Source: Planctomycetota bacterium (GTDB lineage: Bacteria; Planctomycetota; OFTM77). From it: a stretch of 64,000 nt of DNA. Shown here in pieces: positions 15,784-24,180 of this stretch (its first letter is position 1; every line of letters starts with the position of its first letter). A model generated the notes under the pieces. It saw nothing but the letters and a program-made list of their open reading frames with translations, did not search any database and was not told where the DNA came from. Location: contig JAJDCO010000053.1 in NCBI GenBank assembly GCA_029260795.1, forward strand, positions 1 to 64,000, read 5' to 3'. A program made the position numbers and the translations under genes.

Positions 15784-17643
15784 TCAAGCGGGCGAGTCGG
15801 CCTCGAGGCTGCGGGTGTCGGGCGTCGTCTTGTGCGCGGCGGCGACCACGTCCCGGCGCAGAGCGATGCCGACGAGCTGCCGCTCGCCAGCCGGATCCTC
15901 GACGACCGGCAAAACGAGTGCGTCGTGACTCTGGAAGATGTCGAGTGCGTCCTCGATCGACTGGTCGGGCCGCAGCAAGAGATCCTCTTCCATCATCAGC
16001 TCGCGGGCGATGACGAGCTTGGCGATCTCGTCGTCGAAGATGATGTCTCGAATCTCGTTGTACGAGACGACTCCCAGGAAGCGGTGGTTCTTGTCGACGA
16101 CCGGATAGAGGTCGTAGCGCCCGTGCGAGAGCGTCTTGATGATCTGCTCGAAGGTCTGGTTGTCCCGGAGCTTCTCGGCATGCCGCCGCATAACGTGCTC
16201 GACGCGGACGCCTTCCTTGGCTTCCAGTCGATTGAGATTCACCAGGCCCAGTGATCGGCGCAGCTCATAGAAGGCATTGCGCACGGGCTCGGTACCGCCG
16301 GGGGCGCCCAAGTTCGGCAAGATCGTGACCAGCTTCACTTCACCGGAGTGGATGAGCGTGTTCCGAACCAGCAGAGGGCCGGCCACCTCGAACAGCACCA
16401 CCGACGCCAGGATGACCGCCAGGATGGGCTCGCCGATATCCGGCCGCTGCACGGCGAGCGTTTGGCCCAAGCCGATCGCGACGCCCGCCTGGCAGAGGAG
16501 CGCGAGTCCGAGGAGAGGATTCAGGCGGCGCGACAGCCCGCTCAGCTTCATCATCGCCCACAGGCCACCGACCTTGCCGACCGTGCGGCCGACGACGTAG
16601 ACGATGCCGAGCACGCCCAGGTGGGCGAGCGAGTCGAGATGCAGCTCCGCGCCGGCCGCGACGAAGAAGAAGACGTAGAAGGGATACGCGAAGCCTTCGA
16701 GGTGCTCGAAGAGCTCTCGACCGCGCGTCGACGAGTTCACGAGCGTCGCGCCGATGGCGAAGTTCGCGACCAGCGAGAGCGAAGGATCGCCCAAGCTGTG
16801 CGCGATGCCGACACCGAGACCGACGCCGGCGAAGGCCAGCAGCACGAAGTCCTTGGTGCGCGAGAGGCGCGCCTGCCAGACGCTCATGCCAAAGCCGATC
16901 AACGCGCCGGCCGCGATCGCCGCTCCCAAGCGCAGCAGCACGGTGCTCAGCTCGCCGGTGCCCCCGATGGCGAAGGTCGCCAGCGGAAACATCATCAGGC
17001 AGAAAAGATTGTTCAGCCCGACCAGGACCAAGAGCGAGCTCGTAGCGGCGCCTTCACTCTCGAGGTCCTTGAGCACTAGCAGCGTGGCTGCCGGAGCCAC
17101 CGCCACCGCCAGGATCCCCAGCAGCACCGACTCCTGCAGCGAGGCCTGAAACGCCCACATGAGGGTCGTGACCAGGACGAGCGGACCCAGGATGTCGGCG
17201 GTGGCCAGCAACGCGATCCGGCGACCTTGCGAGCGCACCTTCTCGGCTCGGAACTCGCCGCCGATGCTGAACAGGATCATGCCGAGGGCGAGCTCGGAGA
17301 GGATGCGCAGGAATTGCAGCTCCTCGGATTGGATCGAGAAGATGCTGAAGAGACGGCCCCAGCCCTCTTGGCTGGCGAGGCGCCCGACCACCGAGGGACC
17401 GAGCATGACGCCGGCCAGCAAGTACCCCGTGACGCGGGGGATTTGCAGGCGTTGGGCGATGCGAGCGGCGACCAGGGCCAGCAGGAACATGAGCCCGAGG
17501 CCGAGGATCGAGTTCAGCGAGGCCACCAACGGCTCGGCGTCCGCCAGACCGAGCCAGCCATCGAGGCCGCCCCACGCGACCGTGCTTGCCGTTTGAATCG
17601 CCATCTCACCCGGTTGCGGGAACGAGCGTCGCACCAGATCCAC
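15784..17643 (-). CDS. KefB-like cation:proton antiporter with C-terminal CBS domains
   Basis: 619 residues from GTG 17643; ATG 17604 (MAIQTAS) is an alternative start. Residues about 40-430 are a CPA2-type antiporter core with 11-13 hydrophobic helices (LGLGLMFLLALVAARIAQRL, VTGYLLAGVMLGPSVVG, ILSELALGMILFSIGGEF). The last 150 residues contain two CBS domains (VEHVMRRHAEKLRDN..., LLLRPDQSIEDALDIFQSHD) that likely sense adenine nucleotides. True KefB/KefC end instead in an RCK/KTN domain, absent here. Predicted role: monovalent cation/proton exchange at the inner membrane. A glutathione-type ancillary subunit gene is not nearby. Confidence 0.88.
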   Translation of the reverse strand: MDLVRRSFPQPGEMAIQTASTVAWGGLDGWLGLADAEPLVASLNSILGLGLMFLLALVAARIAQRLQIPRVTGYLLAGVMLGPSVVGRLASQEGWGRLFSIFSIQSEELQFLRILSELALGMILFSIGGEFRAEKVRSQGRRIALLATADILGPLVLVTTLMWAFQASLQESVLLGILAVAVAPAATLLVLKDLESEGAATSSLLVLVGLNNLFCLMMFPLATFAIGGTGELSTVLLRLGAAIAAGALIGFGMSVWQARLSRTKDFVLLAFAGVGLGVGIAHSLGDPSLSLVANFAIGATLVNSSTRGRELFEHLEGFAYPFYVFFFVAAGAELHLDSLAHLGVLGIVYVVGRTVGKVGGLWAMMKLSGLSRRLNPLLGLALLCQAGVAIGLGQTLAVQRPDIGEPILAVILASVVLFEVAGPLLVRNTLIHSGEVKLVTILPNLGAPGGTEPVRNAFYELRRSLGLVNLNRLEAKEGVRVEHVMRRHAEKLRDNQTFEQIIKTLSHGRYDLYPVVDKNHRFLGVVSYNEIRDIIFDDEIAKLVIARELMMEEDLLLRPDQSIEDALDIFQSHDALVLPVVEDPAGERQLVGIALRRDVVAAAHKTTPDTRSLEADSPA

Positions 17644-18077
17644 CGTCTGGTCACTTCATCGACCAGCTCCGGGACGGGGGTGGAGGTGAGTCTCTCGACC
17701 TCGAAACCCTCGGCGATCTGCAAGATCCCTGAGATCGCCCTCACCCAACCGCGACGCATCCTAGTGCACTCCTCGGTGGCTCACAAGAGGAGTGAGCACG
17801 TCCAGGGGCTCGTCGAACCATGGCCCACCACTATTCTCGGAGCCGTGGGTTGAACCGCCCCTCACGCAGAATCGCCTCACCGAGTGCACGCCCCACACCT
17901 TCGCCATGAGATCGCTCGTGGACGTCCATGCGCTTCGAATGCGCCAGGCGATGGGCCAAGGCGTTCGCGGTTCCCGCGTCGCCATCTCGCGGCTGCGGCG
18001 GCTTCGCCTTTTTGGGAATGGTGAAGTTGCGATCATCGTCCCGTGATCGTGTTGTTCGTGATTTGAATCGTGCTGCC
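17644..18077. other. 434-bp region with coding-like remnants, no intact gene
   Basis: No intact gene is evident. On the minus strand, short open segments look protein-like: about 17830-18040 reads RNFTIPKKAKPPQPRDGDAG and ends NPRLRE-stop, and 17625-17759 reads AISGILQIAEGFEVERLTST. Next to the plus-strand beta-helix fragment, the minus strand at about 18031-18085 reads ITGSTIQITNNTITGR-stop, which is itself beta-helix-like. I interpret the region as a scar of rearrangement containing pieces of several genes; none can be named. Confidence 0.4.
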
Positions 18078-18887
18078 GGTTATGGCGGCGCGCTCTATTT
18101 CTACGCCGAAGGTGGTGCGACGTTCGAGTTCAGCAACAACACGGTCGTGGGTAACGTCGCGACGTACGGAGGTGGAATCTACTCCTACAGCAACGATGGG
18201 AGCACCATCGATGTCGGCAACTCCATCCTCTGGGACAATCAGCCCGAACAGATTCACGATTCCGGGCTGACGCCGGCGGCGAACGTCTCTTTCAGTGACG
18301 TGCAAGGCGGTTTTTTGGGCACGGGCAATATCGATAGCGACCCGCGCTTCATCGCACCTCTGTCAGACGACTATCGCCTCGCCTGCGATTCTCCATGTAT
18401 CGATGCCGGATCGGACCTCTTCGCGCTGGCGGCGTCCGATTTCGAGGGCGATGACCGAATCGTCGACGGTGACTCGAACGGGACCGCCGAGCCGGACCTG
18501 GGTGCGGACGAGTTCGACGCGCTCTGGCAGCTGGAGTACATTGGGAACACCTATCGTTTCCACGCCATGGCGCCTCCCGCCCAAGCGGGCCACCAAGCCG
18601 TCGTCTTCGTCAGCTTGGGCGATGGCAGCTCGAGCGGCGGGATTCCCGTTCCGAACAGCGGCGGCCGGTCTTTGGGTCTCGATCCCGATGCTGTCTTTTC
18701 AGGCTGGCTACTCCAAAACCCGGCGCTCAGGACCGTCGTTCTCTCGGGCTGTCCGGCCAGCTCGACGGTGGTCTCAGGCCTGCCCGCGAACCAGTCGGGA
18801 AGACGCGGCTACTTTGCCGGAGTGACGTTCAACGGCTCCTTGCAGGTCGTTTCGGTCACGCCGACCAAGAAGTTCGTGCTGCCGTGA
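18078..18887 (+). pseudogene. C-terminal fragment of a beta-helix protein (5' end lost)
   Basis: The frame opens with beta-helix coils (GYGGALYFYAEGG, FEFSNNTVVGNVATYGGGIY), then the SDVQGG, DSPCIDAGSD and PDLGADEFDA signatures that close such proteins, then a C-terminal beta-rich domain ending TPTKKFVLP. There is no signal peptide; the same frame upstream (ATG 17928) encodes unrelated Arg-rich sequence. The architecture equals the missing half of the gene at 1-936. Probably not expressed as a secreted protein. Untranslated sequence follows to 19238. Confidence 0.7.
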
Positions 18888-19238
18888 CCGCCGTTTCACC
18901 GCCAGGGCCATGACGGCCGAGGATCCACGGGGTCGGTCGTGCGCCACTTTGACCCGGAGCGCGGGCATCTTGCCCGCCTTCTGAAGAGCGGCCTGGAAGG
19001 CAACGGTCCCAGTGGGTCGGGACCGCGGGATCCTGCCAGCCTTGCTCCGAGCGGCCTGCCCGCGCCCACAGGTGGCCGTCTCAGGTGCCTCCTTCTTCAG
19101 TTGAGACTCTCCTTCCCCCGTGCTAGCGTGAGCCGCCATCGAGCGGACTTCGGTTTGGCCGCTGGCACCGGGTTGGAGGAGTGGGCGCCTGGGCGTGCGC
19201 CCCTTCGAAGCGTTCCGTTTGCGGGCCTGGCGGATCTC
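18888..19238. repeat. Non-coding stretch with palindromic repeats, including gcgggcatcttgcccgc at 18961-18977
   Basis: The 350 bases before the ZIP gene hold a 7-bp-arm palindrome (gcgggca/tgcccgc) followed by more GC-rich units such as gagcggcctggaagg and gagcggcctgcccgcg, which look like decayed copies of a dispersed repeat. The ZIP frame is open through here, but its translation is low-complexity and not membrane-like, so I treat it as non-coding. Confidence 0.55.
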
Positions 19239-20099
19239 ATGCTGACCGAGAGTCTGACGATCCTGGCGATCACGATCGGCTTCGGCTGCCTGCCCCTCGC
19301 CTTCCGCCCTTCGCATCGCTGGCTGCACCTGCTGGTCGCGTTCGCCACCGGTATCTTCCTCGGTGTCGTGTTCCTCCACCTGCTGCCGCAGGTCGCGCAC
19401 TCGGTCGTCGAGAGCGAGCTCGCCGCGGCTCGCGAAGAGGCGGCCCACGCGGAGGAAGGACCCGCCGCAGTGGAGGGCGAGGACCACGAGGACCACGAGG
19501 ACGAAGCAGGCGGCCACGGCCACGTGCACTCTTGGCTCTGGGTCTTCGTGCTGGCCGGCGTGGTCGTCGTCTACCTGGTCGAGAACCTCCTCTTGCAGCC
19601 GGCTTCGCATCCGCACGCGGGGCATGGTGGGCATCCCGGCGAATCGGGGTCGGAGCATCGCCAGCACGTGACGCTGGGCTACGCGACGTTCTTCGGGCTG
19701 GCCGTCCACGCTCTCACGTCGGGGCTCGGGATGGCGGCCGCCGTCGATCAGCCCGAGCTTGCCAGCACCTTCTTCGTCTCGATCATCAGCCACAAAGGCG
19801 CCGAGTCTTTCTCGCTCGCAACCGTGTTCCTGCTCGCCGGATTCCGCGTACGTAAAGTGCTCCTCTTGATCGCGGCATTCTCTTGCGTGACGCCGATGGG
19901 TATCCTCGCCGGCAGCTTCTGGTTCTCCGAGCTCGGAAACGAGACGGTCCAGGTGTTGACGGCATTGGCCACCGGGACGTTCTTGTTCGTGGCCCTCTGT
20001 GATCTGCTCCCCGAAGTGTTCCACCACCGGGCGGACACCGTCTACAAGCTCGTACTCCTCCTCGCCGGCATCGGATTGAGTGCTCTGATCCAGCTATGA
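19239..20099 (+). CDS. ZIP-family metal transporter
   Basis: 286 residues from ATG 19239. About eight hydrophobic helices with the ZIP pattern: VAFATGIFLGVVFLHLLPQV early, a His/Asp/Glu-rich cytoplasmic loop (EDHEDHEDEAGGHGHVH near 85-100 and HPHAGHGGHPGESGSEHRQH), the metal-site helices GLAVHALTSGLGMAA and FFVSIISHKGAESFSL, and LATGTFLFVALCDLLPEVFHH near the end. Likely substrate: zinc or another divalent metal. The next gene starts inside its stop (ATGA overlap), so translation is coupled with the permease-SPFH gene. The start is not fixed by a strong ribosome site. Confidence 0.88.
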   Translation: MLTESLTILAITIGFGCLPLAFRPSHRWLHLLVAFATGIFLGVVFLHLLPQVAHSVVESELAAAREEAAHAEEGPAAVEGEDHEDHEDEAGGHGHVHSWLWVFVLAGVVVVYLVENLLLQPASHPHAGHGGHPGESGSEHRQHVTLGYATFFGLAVHALTSGLGMAAAVDQPELASTFFVSIISHKGAESFSLATVFLLAGFRVRKVLLLIAAFSCVTPMGILAGSFWFSELGNETVQVLTALATGTFLFVALCDLLPEVFHHRADTVYKLVLLLAGIGLSALIQL

Positions 20100-22237
20100 G
20101 TGATTGGCTCCTCCAGTACTTCAACGAGATCGCCTTCCTCGTCTGTGAGGCGGCGCCCTACCTGTTGCTCGGCTTCCTCCTGGCCGGGCTGCTGAAGGTG
20201 ATGGTGCCGGAGGAGAAGATCTACGCGCACCTGGGCAAGAACAACTTTCGCTCGGTGTTGCTCGCCTCGATCTACGGAGTACCGATCCCGCTGTGCTCGT
20301 GCTCGGTCGTGCCGACGGCGGTGTCACTGAAGAAGAGCGGTGCGAGCAAGGGCGCGACGAGCTCGTTCCTGATCTCCACCCCGGAAACGGGCGTCGACTC
20401 GATCAGTGTGACCTGGGCTCTGCTCGATCCGCTGATGACGATCGTCCGACCGATCGCAGCCTTTCTCACGGCCGTGGTGACCGGCTCGTTCGTGAACGTG
20501 CTCGTCAACAAGGGCTGGGACAGCGAGGGATCGGGTGAGCTGGGCGGACTGGACACTCACGATCACGACCATGGCGAAGACGTCTGCTGTGACGACGACG
20601 TGGCCGGCACGCCGCGCCAGCGTTGGGCGAGCAGCAAGCTAGGGCGAGGTTTTCGCTACGCCTTCGGTCCACTGCTCGATGACCTGACGCCCTGGTTCAT
20701 CATCGGCTTCCTGATCTCGGGCTTGATCACGCTGCTGATCCCGGACTCGCTGTTCGAGGAGGTCGTGCCGCGCGGCTGGGCGTCGAGCCTGCTGATGCTC
20801 GTGATCGGAACGCCGCTCTACATCTGCGCGACGGCGAGCACGCCGGTGGCCGTCGCCTTGATTGCCAAGGGGCTCGATCCGGGTGCGGCGCTGGTGTTCC
20901 TGCTGGTCGGCCCGGCGACGAACTTCACGACGTTGCTCATCGTGTCGCGTCTGCTCGGCAAGCGCGTGCTGGTGATCTACCTGGTCACGATCACCGGCCT
21001 GGCGCTGATCTTCGGGGGCATCGTCAACGGGATCTATGACGCGACGGGCACCGACCTGAACGCGGTCGTCGCCGGTCAGCTCGAGACCGGGCTGGGCGCG
21101 TGGAAGATCGCTTTCGGGATCGTGCTGACGGTCTTGATGGTGCGGAGCGCGGCGCGGCTGCGATTGCTCGCGAGCTGGGGTCGCCAGGTCCAGCGTGTCT
21201 GCCGTCCGTTCGGCTTCGATCCGACCTCGCGCTTCGCGCGGGTCGTGGTCCTGCTGGTGATCGTCGGTCTGTATGCCTCGACGGCATTCTCGGTGGTCGG
21301 TCTCGGTGAGTCGGGCTGGGTCGTGCGCTTCGGGCGCAATGTCCGCACCGTGGAAGAACCCGGCCTCGTCGTGCACTGGCCGGCGCCGATCGATCGACTC
21401 GAGACGATCGCGGCTCGACGCGTCCTCGCCGTCGGGCTCGGCTTCGATCGCACGGCGAGCGATCCGACGAGCGCTCCCGGTGGCGATCCCCTGGCGGCAG
21501 AGCGTCTGCGCAACCTCGCGGACGAGGCGGAGATGGTCACCGGTGACGAGACGCTTCTCAACGTCGGATTCGCCGTCCACTACACGGTCGCCGACGCCTT
21601 TGCCTTCCGTTTTCGCCTCGAGGACCCGACCGCGACCCTGCGCGCTTTCGCCGAGGCGGCGATCCGAGAAGTCGTCGCTCACAGGACCACCGACCAGGTA
21701 CTCGTCGACGCGCGCATCGAGATCGAGCGCGAGGCGGTCGCGGTGCTCCAGCAGGAGCTCGACCAGATCGGCAGCGGCCTGCGAGTGCTCGCGCTCTACA
21801 TTCAGAACGTCCACGCTCCGCCCGGTGTCCACTACGCCTATCGCGACGTCGCGAGCGCCTTGGAGGATCAAGTCCGCAGCCGGCACCAGGCCGAGGGCGA
21901 GCGGGCCCAAAAGCTCGCCGAAGCCGTCGTGCAAGCGGACGACGCGCGTCGCGAAGCCGACATCGGTGCCCTGCAGACAAGGGCCGGCGCGGCCGGCCAG
22001 GCCCAGTCCTTCACCGCCCGATACGAGGCCTACGCGGCGCACCCCGAGGTGACGCGGACTCGCCTGCATTGGGAGGTGGTGGAGAAAGTGCTCCAACCGC
22101 TCCGCCTGATCGTGGTGCTGGGCCCTCGCGTCGAGCTCGACGTCTATGGGCTTCAGACAGACGAGACGCCGGCCTCGAGCTCCCGTGGTGGGAGCCCTGC
22201 GCCGAGTCCCGTGAGACTCCCGTTCGAAGATCGCTGA
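20096..22237 (+). CDS. SO_0444-type metal-efflux permease fused to an SPFH (HflK-like) domain
   Basis: 713 residues. Residues 1-365 are an SO_0444-family/ArsP-like permease: APYLLLGFLLAGLLKV, YGVPIPLCSCSVVPTAVSLK with the conserved CSC, STPETGVDS, a cytoplasmic His/Asp loop with CC (HDHDHGEDVCCDDD), and GTPLYICATASTPVAVALI. After another helix (about 383-405) the protein continues as a band-7/SPFH domain: GESGWVVRFGRNVRTVEEPG, VHWPAPIDRLETIAARRV, DETLLNVGFAVHYTV, then an Ala/Glu-rich coiled coil (about 620-650). One frame runs through with no stop or frameshift. The family exports Cu/Zn; SPFH proteins regulate membrane proteases. The joined function is unknown. The start overlaps the ZIP stop. 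Confidence 0.88.
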   Translation: MSDWLLQYFNEIAFLVCEAAPYLLLGFLLAGLLKVMVPEEKIYAHLGKNNFRSVLLASIYGVPIPLCSCSVVPTAVSLKKSGASKGATSSFLISTPETGVDSISVTWALLDPLMTIVRPIAAFLTAVVTGSFVNVLVNKGWDSEGSGELGGLDTHDHDHGEDVCCDDDVAGTPRQRWASSKLGRGFRYAFGPLLDDLTPWFIIGFLISGLITLLIPDSLFEEVVPRGWASSLLMLVIGTPLYICATASTPVAVALIAKGLDPGAALVFLLVGPATNFTTLLIVSRLLGKRVLVIYLVTITGLALIFGGIVNGIYDATGTDLNAVVAGQLETGLGAWKIAFGIVLTVLMVRSAARLRLLASWGRQVQRVCRPFGFDPTSRFARVVVLLVIVGLYASTAFSVVGLGESGWVVRFGRNVRTVEEPGLVVHWPAPIDRLETIAARRVLAVGLGFDRTASDPTSAPGGDPLAAERLRNLADEAEMVTGDETLLNVGFAVHYTVADAFAFRFRLEDPTATLRAFAEAAIREVVAHRTTDQVLVDARIEIEREAVAVLQQELDQIGSGLRVLALYIQNVHAPPGVHYAYRDVASALEDQVRSRHQAEGERAQKLAEAVVQADDARREADIGALQTRAGAAGQAQSFTARYEAYAAHPEVTRTRLHWEVVEKVLQPLRLIVVLGPRVELDVYGLQTDETPASSSRGGSPAPSPVRLPFEDR

Positions 22238-22252
22238 CCCGAGACCGATTCG

Positions 22253-23158
22253 ATGCGCAAGCTGTTCTGGTTCCTCGTCATCCTCGGATTGCTGATCGCC
22301 GCGTGGCTCGGTTGCACGGTGCAAGTCGGTGAGTCGGAGACCGTCATCTTGACGCGCTTCGGCGACCCGCGCGTGCCGTTGGAAGAGCCGGGGCTCTACT
22401 TCAAGTGGCCACCACCGATCGAGTCGATCGTCCGCATCGATCGGCGCATCCAGATCCAGGATCCGCCAGCGCAGGAGTACCTCACCGCGGACAAGAAGAA
22501 CGTCATCGTCGATTGCTTCTTGGCTTGGGAGGTCGCCGACCCCGAGCGCTTCTTGAAGAGCGTGCGCAACGTGTCGGGCGCCGAGTCGCGGCTCAACGAC
22601 ATCCTGTTGTCCGAGATCAACACGATTCTCGGGGAGACCCAGCTCAGCGTGCTGATCACGACGGCGCCGACGGACGTGACGATGCGGAACGTCAATCAAG
22701 AGATCACTCGACGCACGGCCGCGAAGGCCGCCGAGAGCCTCGGCGTGCGCGTGCTCGCTGCGAAGATCAAGCGCTTGAACTTCCCCGGCGACAACAAGCG
22801 GGCGGTCTTTCGGCGCATGGAAGCCGACCGCGAGAAGATCGCGCAGGAGATTCGATCGGAGGGCTTCGCCGAGGCCCAGAAGATCAAGAACCAGACCGAG
22901 CGTGAAGCGGCAGCGATCGTGAGTGAGGCGCAGCGCGAGGCCGAACGCATTCGCGGCGAAGCCGACGCCGAGGCGACGCGCGTCTATGCAGAAGCTTTCG
23001 AGAAGGATCCCGAGTTCTACGAGTTCCTGCGTGCCCTCGAAGCGTACGGCAAGATCTTCGACGAGAGCACGATGTGGGTCATCCCCTACGATTCGACGTT
23101 GCTGCGCACGCTGCAGGAGCGACCCGGAAAGCCCGCGCCCGAGACCGACGGCGACTGA
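22253..23158 (+). CDS. hflC: SPFH-domain protease modulator, HflC-like
   Basis: 301 residues. An N-terminal membrane anchor (FWFLVILGLLIAAWLGCTV) precedes an SPFH domain: VGESETVILTRFGDPRVPLE, EEPGLYFKWPPPIESIVRID, LTADKKNVIVDCFLAWEVAD, RVLAAKIKRLNFPGDN. A charged coiled coil (REKIAQEIRSEGFAEAQKIK) ends with DPEFYEFLRALEAYGKI, the HflC C-terminal pattern. HflC forms a large complex with HflK around FtsH and controls membrane-protein turnover. It lies 15 bases after the fused permease gene and 16 before the HflK-like gene, in one operon. Confidence 0.88.
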   Translation: MRKLFWFLVILGLLIAAWLGCTVQVGESETVILTRFGDPRVPLEEPGLYFKWPPPIESIVRIDRRIQIQDPPAQEYLTADKKNVIVDCFLAWEVADPERFLKSVRNVSGAESRLNDILLSEINTILGETQLSVLITTAPTDVTMRNVNQEITRRTAAKAAESLGVRVLAAKIKRLNFPGDNKRAVFRRMEADREKIAQEIRSEGFAEAQKIKNQTEREAAAIVSEAQREAERIRGEADAEATRVYAEAFEKDPEFYEFLRALEAYGKIFDESTMWVIPYDSTLLRTLQERPGKPAPETDGD

Positions 23159-23174
23159 GAGGAAACCTGCCGCC

Positions 23175-24149
23175 ATGACCGACGCCCCCGAGACGAACCC
23201 ACCGACTGCGCCTGCCGCTCCGCGTCGATTCGTGCGTTGGATCGGTGGAATCGTCGTGCTCGCCGCCCTCGGCACCTGGTGGGGCACGACCGGCGTTTGG
23301 GTCGTGCAGCAAGACGAGCAAGGCGTCGTGACACGCTTCGGCAAGGTCGAGCGCATCGTGCAGCCGGGGATGCAGTTCACGCTGCCCGCACCCTTCGAGC
23401 GACTCGAGCGCGTGGGCACGACCGAGCTGCGCATCATGCCCGTCGGCTTTCGTCTGCGCGACGACGTTCTCGGGATCCCGCCGCTCGACACCGAGCTCCA
23501 GTGGTTGACCGGCAACACGAACATCGTCGAGATGCGCCTGATGGTGCAGTACGTCGTCTCGGACCCGGTTCGATACCTGTACCGTGTGGCCGAGCTCGCC
23601 GAGGGCGGGTCACCCGACTTCGCGCTGCGCAAGGCTGCCGAGGCCGTGTTGACGCGATTGGTGGGTCAGATGACGATCGACGAGGTGCTGTCGACCGGCA
23701 AGGCCGCCTTGCAGGGGCAGGCGCGCGTCGAGACTCAAGCGCTCATCGATCAGCTCGAGCTTGGCGTGATGATCGCCGCCGTCAATATCCTCGAGGCCAA
23801 CCCGCCTGGCGAGGTGCTCGGGAGCTTCAAGGACGTCATCAACGCCCTGGCCGATCGTGAGCGACAGATTACTCAAGCCGACGGCTATCGGCGGAAGACG
23901 CTGCCTCGTGAGAAGGCGCGCGCCGATCAGATTCGACAGGAAGCCGAGATCTACGCCAATCGCCGAACCGAATCCGCCAAGGGAACGGCGACGCGCTTTG
24001 CCGCCCTCGCCCAGGAGGTCCAAGCGGCTCCGAGTGTCTCACGCGTTCGACTCTGGCTCGAGACCCTCGAGTCGATCCTCGCCGGCGGCGAGCGCATCGT
24101 CTATGACGCCCGATCCGAGGCACCGTTCCACCTGCGGATCTCGCGATGA
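23175..24149 (+). CDS. hflK: SPFH-domain protease modulator, HflK-like
   Basis: 324 residues from ATG 23175, supported by GAGAGGAA upstream. A Pro-rich N-terminus, one membrane helix (WIGGIVVLAALGTWWGTTGV), then an SPFH domain: VQQDEQGVVTRFGKVERIV, GMQFTLPAPFERLERVGTTE, DTELQWLTGNTNIVEMRLMV. The second half carries GVMIAAVNILEANPPGEV, like the HflK VxxV-x-D/E-xxPP motif, and a coiled coil. Partner of the HflC-like protein just upstream; here both follow metal transport genes, which suggests a role in assembly or turnover of those transporters. The longer upstream open frame lies inside hflC and is not used. Confidence 0.88.
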   Translation: MTDAPETNPPTAPAAPRRFVRWIGGIVVLAALGTWWGTTGVWVVQQDEQGVVTRFGKVERIVQPGMQFTLPAPFERLERVGTTELRIMPVGFRLRDDVLGIPPLDTELQWLTGNTNIVEMRLMVQYVVSDPVRYLYRVAELAEGGSPDFALRKAAEAVLTRLVGQMTIDEVLSTGKAALQGQARVETQALIDQLELGVMIAAVNILEANPPGEVLGSFKDVINALADRERQITQADGYRRKTLPREKARADQIRQEAEIYANRRTESAKGTATRFAALAQEVQAAPSVSRVRLWLETLESILAGGERIVYDARSEAPFHLRISR

Positions 24150-24180
24150 GGCCGCTGCGCCTGAGGCCGGAACGCAGCGG

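Noticed and set aside
17928..18077. ATG 17928 as the start of the beta-helix fragment
   Set aside because: The first 50 residues are Arg/Ser-rich with no signal peptide, so it cannot be the native start of a secreted beta-helix protein.
18939..19238. Longer N-terminus for the ZIP transporter
   Set aside because: The 100 extra residues are Arg/Pro/Gly-rich, lie over palindromic repeats and do not resemble a membrane or signal segment.
22923..23174. Longer N-terminus for the HflK-like gene
   Set aside because: This open stretch lies inside hflC in another frame; ATG 23175 has a ribosome site and gives the normal family length.
20639..23632. 997-codon open frame on the minus strand
   Set aside because: Shadow of the permease-SPFH and hflC/hflK genes; its translation is Arg/Asp/His-rich without domains, whereas the plus-strand frames have clear motifs.
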